Shown here piece after piece: positions 62,103 to 64,000 of a stretch of DNA of 64,000 bases (position 1 is its first letter; the number at the start of each line of letters is the position of its first letter). A program made the translations under genes and the position numbers. This DNA is from Bacillus sp. JCM 19041 (GTDB taxonomy: Bacteria > Bacillota > Bacilli > Bacillales > Bacillaceae_D): positions 1-64,000 of the forward strand of contig BAXC01000001.1 of NCBI GenBank assembly GCA_001310375.1, in the 5' to 3' direction. The notes beneath the pieces are model-generated. The model was not told where the DNA came from and did no database searches. It saw only the letters and a list, made by a program, of their open reading frames with translations.

Positions 62103-62192
62103 GGTCTGAACGGCTCCGTATGAACAGAGCAAGGAGCAAAAGTCAATTTACTCACATTACAAGATTATATCAGCCTTTATTCTATTATTCAA
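62103..62192 (-). promoter_or_regulatory. rpsF promoter and candidate S6:S18 leader motif
   Basis: Minus-strand promoter TTGAAT (62192-62187), 17 bases, TATAAT (62169-62164). The leader holds the hairpin GCTCTGTTCATACGGAGC followed by CCG (62130-62110), the hairpin-plus-CCG layout of the S6:S18 autoregulation motif found before rpsF. Confidence 0.65.
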
Positions 62193-62351
62193 GCATCAAA
62201 TTAAATCACCTACCTTACGAAACAGAGCTACATAAATGGAATCCGTTAAATGAGGAGACAACGAAGAGGGGGAATTAGTCTTACACATTGGATATACGAC
62301 AAATCAGGACAAGTTCCTTTTTTTCTCCTCAAAAATTTTTCGACAATCACA

Positions 62352-62391
62352 AAAAACAAGCCGTACGCATCTCGCCCACGGCTTGTCTTTT
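62352..62391 (-). terminator. Terminator of ychF
   Basis: Minus-strand stem ACAAGCCGT / ACGGCTTGT with a 13-base loop, then TTTTTTG, four bases after the ychF stop. Confidence 0.9.
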
Positions 62392-62394
62392 CAT

Positions 62395-63492
62395 TTATAC
62401 ATTGAAACGGAAGTGAATAACATCTCCATCTTGAACAATATACTCTTTTCCTTCAAGACGCACACGACCGCGCTCTCTCGCTACACCCATACTACCTGCA
62501 TCAAGTAAATCTTCATACGAAACGGTCTCTGCTCGAATAAAGCCTCTTTCGAAGTCTGTATGAATAATCCCAGCAGCTTGAGGTGCCTTTGTACCATTGC
62601 GATACGTCCAAGCACGTACTTCTTGCTCCCCAGCTGTGAAATATGTTTCCAGCCCAAGTAGCGTATAAGCAGCGCGAATCAGTTGATCAAGACCAGACTC
62701 TTCGATCCCAAGCTCTTCAAGGAACATTTGCTTTTCTTCGCCCTCTAACTCTGCAATTTCCTCTTCAATCTTTGCAGAGATAACAATAACATTGCTATTT
62801 TCACCTGCTGCAAATTCTCTTACTTGTTTTACGTAGTCGTTATCACCAGCGGAAACATCTTCCTCTGACACATTCGCTACGTAAAGGACAGGCTTGCTTG
62901 TAAGCAAATGCATTTGCTTAACAATCTTCATTTCATCTTCATTAAAATCGATACTTCTTGCTGGTTTTTCGTTTTCAAATGCTTCCTTTAACTGTTCCAA
63001 AACTGGAAGTTCCGCAACCGCTTCTTTATCTTTTGATTTAGCAAGCTTAGCTACTCGACCAATTCGTTTATCAACAGACTCTAAATCAGCTAAAATTAAC
63101 TCTAAGTTAATTACTTCAATATCACGAAGTGGATTTACGCCACCTGATACATGCGTAATATTATCATCCGCAAAACAACGAACAACATGTGAAATCGCAT
63201 CTACTTGGCGAATATGAGAAAGGAATTTATTTCCAAGCCCTTCCCCTTTACTAGCACCTTCAACAATCCCGGCAATATCAGTAAACTCAAACGCAGTTGG
63301 GATCGTCTTTTTTGGTTTGACTAGTTCTGTTAGCTTGTCCAATCGTTCATCAGGAACTTCAACAATCCCAACATTTGGATCAATCGTACAAAACGGATAA
63401 TTTGCTGATTCAGCACCAGCTTGTGTAATTGCATTAAATAGCGTTGACTTACCCACGTTTGGCAAACCAACAATTCCAGTTGTTAAAGCCAC
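62395..63492 (-). CDS. ychF: Redox-regulated ATPase YchF/EngD
   Basis: Obg-family P-loop ATPase of 365 residues. G1 is GIVGLPNVGKSTLFNAITQA, G3 DIAGIVEGASKGEGLGNKF (YchF-type), and the G4 NVSEED variant prefers ATP over GTP. The C-terminal TGS domain has KAPQAAGIIHTDFERGFIRA and KEYIVQDGDVIHFRFNV. It interacts with the ribosome and the stress response. The start MALTTGIVGLP has a GGAAGTGACTGTG leader (weak site). It is single-gene, ended by the terminator at 62352. Confidence 0.97.
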   Translation of the reverse strand: MALTTGIVGLPNVGKSTLFNAITQAGAESANYPFCTIDPNVGIVEVPDERLDKLTELVKPKKTIPTAFEFTDIAGIVEGASKGEGLGNKFLSHIRQVDAISHVVRCFADDNITHVSGGVNPLRDIEVINLELILADLESVDKRIGRVAKLAKSKDKEAVAELPVLEQLKEAFENEKPARSIDFNEDEMKIVKQMHLLTSKPVLYVANVSEEDVSAGDNDYVKQVREFAAGENSNVIVISAKIEEEIAELEGEEKQMFLEELGIEESGLDQLIRAAYTLLGLETYFTAGEQEVRAWTYRNGTKAPQAAGIIHTDFERGFIRAETVSYEDLLDAGSMGVARERGRVRLEGKEYIVQDGDVIHFRFNV

Positions 63493-63529
63493 TCACAGTC
63501 ACTTCCTTTTATTTATGGATCGGTTCGCG

Positions 63530-63563
63530 CAAAAACAAGGCAAGGCCTCCCCTTCCCTTGTTA
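63530..63563 (-). terminator. Probable terminator of the DUF951 gene
   Basis: Minus-strand AACAAGG / CCTTGTT around a G-rich loop, followed by TTTTGC. It overlaps the last codon and stop of the gene. Confidence 0.6.
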
Positions 63564-63752
63564 CTCGGAACCCAATACTTTTTTCATTTTCTTTGAAAAG
63601 TCCCGGCGCGGCAGCATCACACTATGTTGGCAACCCATGCACTTGATTCGCACATCCATTCCCATGCGAATGATCTTCCATCGATTTTCTCCACAAGGAT
63701 GCGGTTTCTTCATTTCTACCACATCATGTAACGCAAACTCCTTCTCAGCCAC
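63561..63752 (-). CDS. yyzM: DUF951 family protein (YyzM-like)
   Basis: Small basic protein of 63 residues starting MAEKEFALHDVVEMKKPHPC. Conserved cysteines in KPHPCGENRWKIIRMGMDVR and IKCMGCQHSVMLPRRDFSKK form the probable zinc-binding set of DUF951. The gene lies between ychF and parB-side genes in bacilli. GAGGACGA precedes the ATG. Function unknown; a nucleic-acid-binding role is only a guess. Confidence 0.9.
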   Translation of the reverse strand: MAEKEFALHDVVEMKKPHPCGENRWKIIRMGMDVRIKCMGCQHSVMLPRRDFSKKMKKVLGSE

Positions 63753-63815
63753 TGGTTCGTCCTCCTCGGGGTCTTCTGCTTGTATTATACACGAACGAGC
63801 CAGTGCTTTGTAGTG

Positions 63816-64000
63816 TCAAAGCCTGCTTTTTGCACCTGGATGTTTCAAAACAGGGTAAAGAATGAGTGCTGCCAGTATATATAAATTAAGCACTCCATAC
63901 AATGGATACAAGATTGAGATTAATGTTGAAAACCCAAACATCGTCATCGGGGCCATTAAGGCGACCAAGGCAAGAGCAATTAACCAGGCTGGTCCTTGGA
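63816..64000 (-). CDS. C-terminus of an integral membrane protein, perhaps YkvI-like (partial)
   Basis: Open frame entering from the right edge, ending at a TGA (63816-63818). It reads PAWLIALALVALMAPMTMFG, then STLISILYPLYGVLNLYILA and ends YPVLKHPGAKSRL. Two hydrophobic helices are visible. The YPLYGVLNLY turn is like the last helices of YkvI-type membrane proteins, which occur near oriC in bacilli, but with only 60 residues the family is tentative. Confidence 0.6.
   Translation of the reverse strand, partial: QGPAWLIALALVALMAPMTMFGFSTLISILYPLYGVLNLYILAALILYPVLKHPGAKSRL

Overview
The window is chromosomal DNA of a spore-forming member of the Bacillaceae, most likely an alkaliphile-type Bacillus relative. 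The right third carries the conserved gene order found to the left of oriC in this family: rlmH, htrC, walJ, yycI, yycH, walK, walR, a tRNA cluster, purA, dnaC, rplI, gdpP, yybS, rpsR, ssb, rpsF, ychF and a DUF951 gene. All of these lie on the minus strand. A Tlp-type spore protein, a poly-gamma-glutamate (pgs) operon, a C30-type carotenoid desaturase and a secreted cyclodextrin glucanotransferase (CGTase) fit the same assignment.

Layout. 1-5100: a LysR regulator, a GAGCTC tandem repeat, a broken methyltransferase, a carotenoid desaturase and a DUF2804 gene. 5148-8226: the pgsBCAE operon, divergent from a truncated nsrR (8756-9136). 9375-15559: accessory genes and remnants (C45 acyltransferase, decayed effector-binding protein, decayed yfhO, a YdeI-like protein, a DUF1801 remnant, tlp). 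15682-26189: a membrane phosphodiesterase, a TetR/MMPL/YhgE-like export unit with a visible operator, helD, an AraC-GNAT fusion and a CPBP protease. 26285-35030: a MerR regulator, two tandem amidohydrolases divergent from a LysR gene, and a TAXI-type TRAP transporter operon with a sigma-A promoter and a cre-like site. 36475-45537: a maltodextrin/cyclodextrin locus (malE-malF-malG-malR, divergent CGTase and cyclomaltodextrinase). 45573-64000: an unexplained stem structure, then the oriC-proximal housekeeping block with five tRNA genes.

How genes work together. CGTase would act outside the cell on starch to give cyclodextrins and maltodextrins. The MalEFG transporter would import them (its ATPase is not here) and the intracellular cyclomaltodextrinase would open and hydrolyse them. 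A LacI-type regulator ends the malEFG unit, and a near-perfect operator plus a cre-like site sit on the malE promoter. WalRK with YycH, YycI and WalJ forms the essential cell-wall regulatory operon.

A caution for the whole window: many genes carry single-base indels in short runs, including walK (three), dnaC, ssb, purA and rlmH. A living cell could hardly lack these, so most such lesions are best read as uncorrected assembly errors rather than pseudogenes. I describe those genes as one reading unit and mark the indel. Only genes with additional nonsense or several mixed lesions are listed as pseudogenes. I saw no prophage, insertion sequence, CRISPR array or recognisable defence system.
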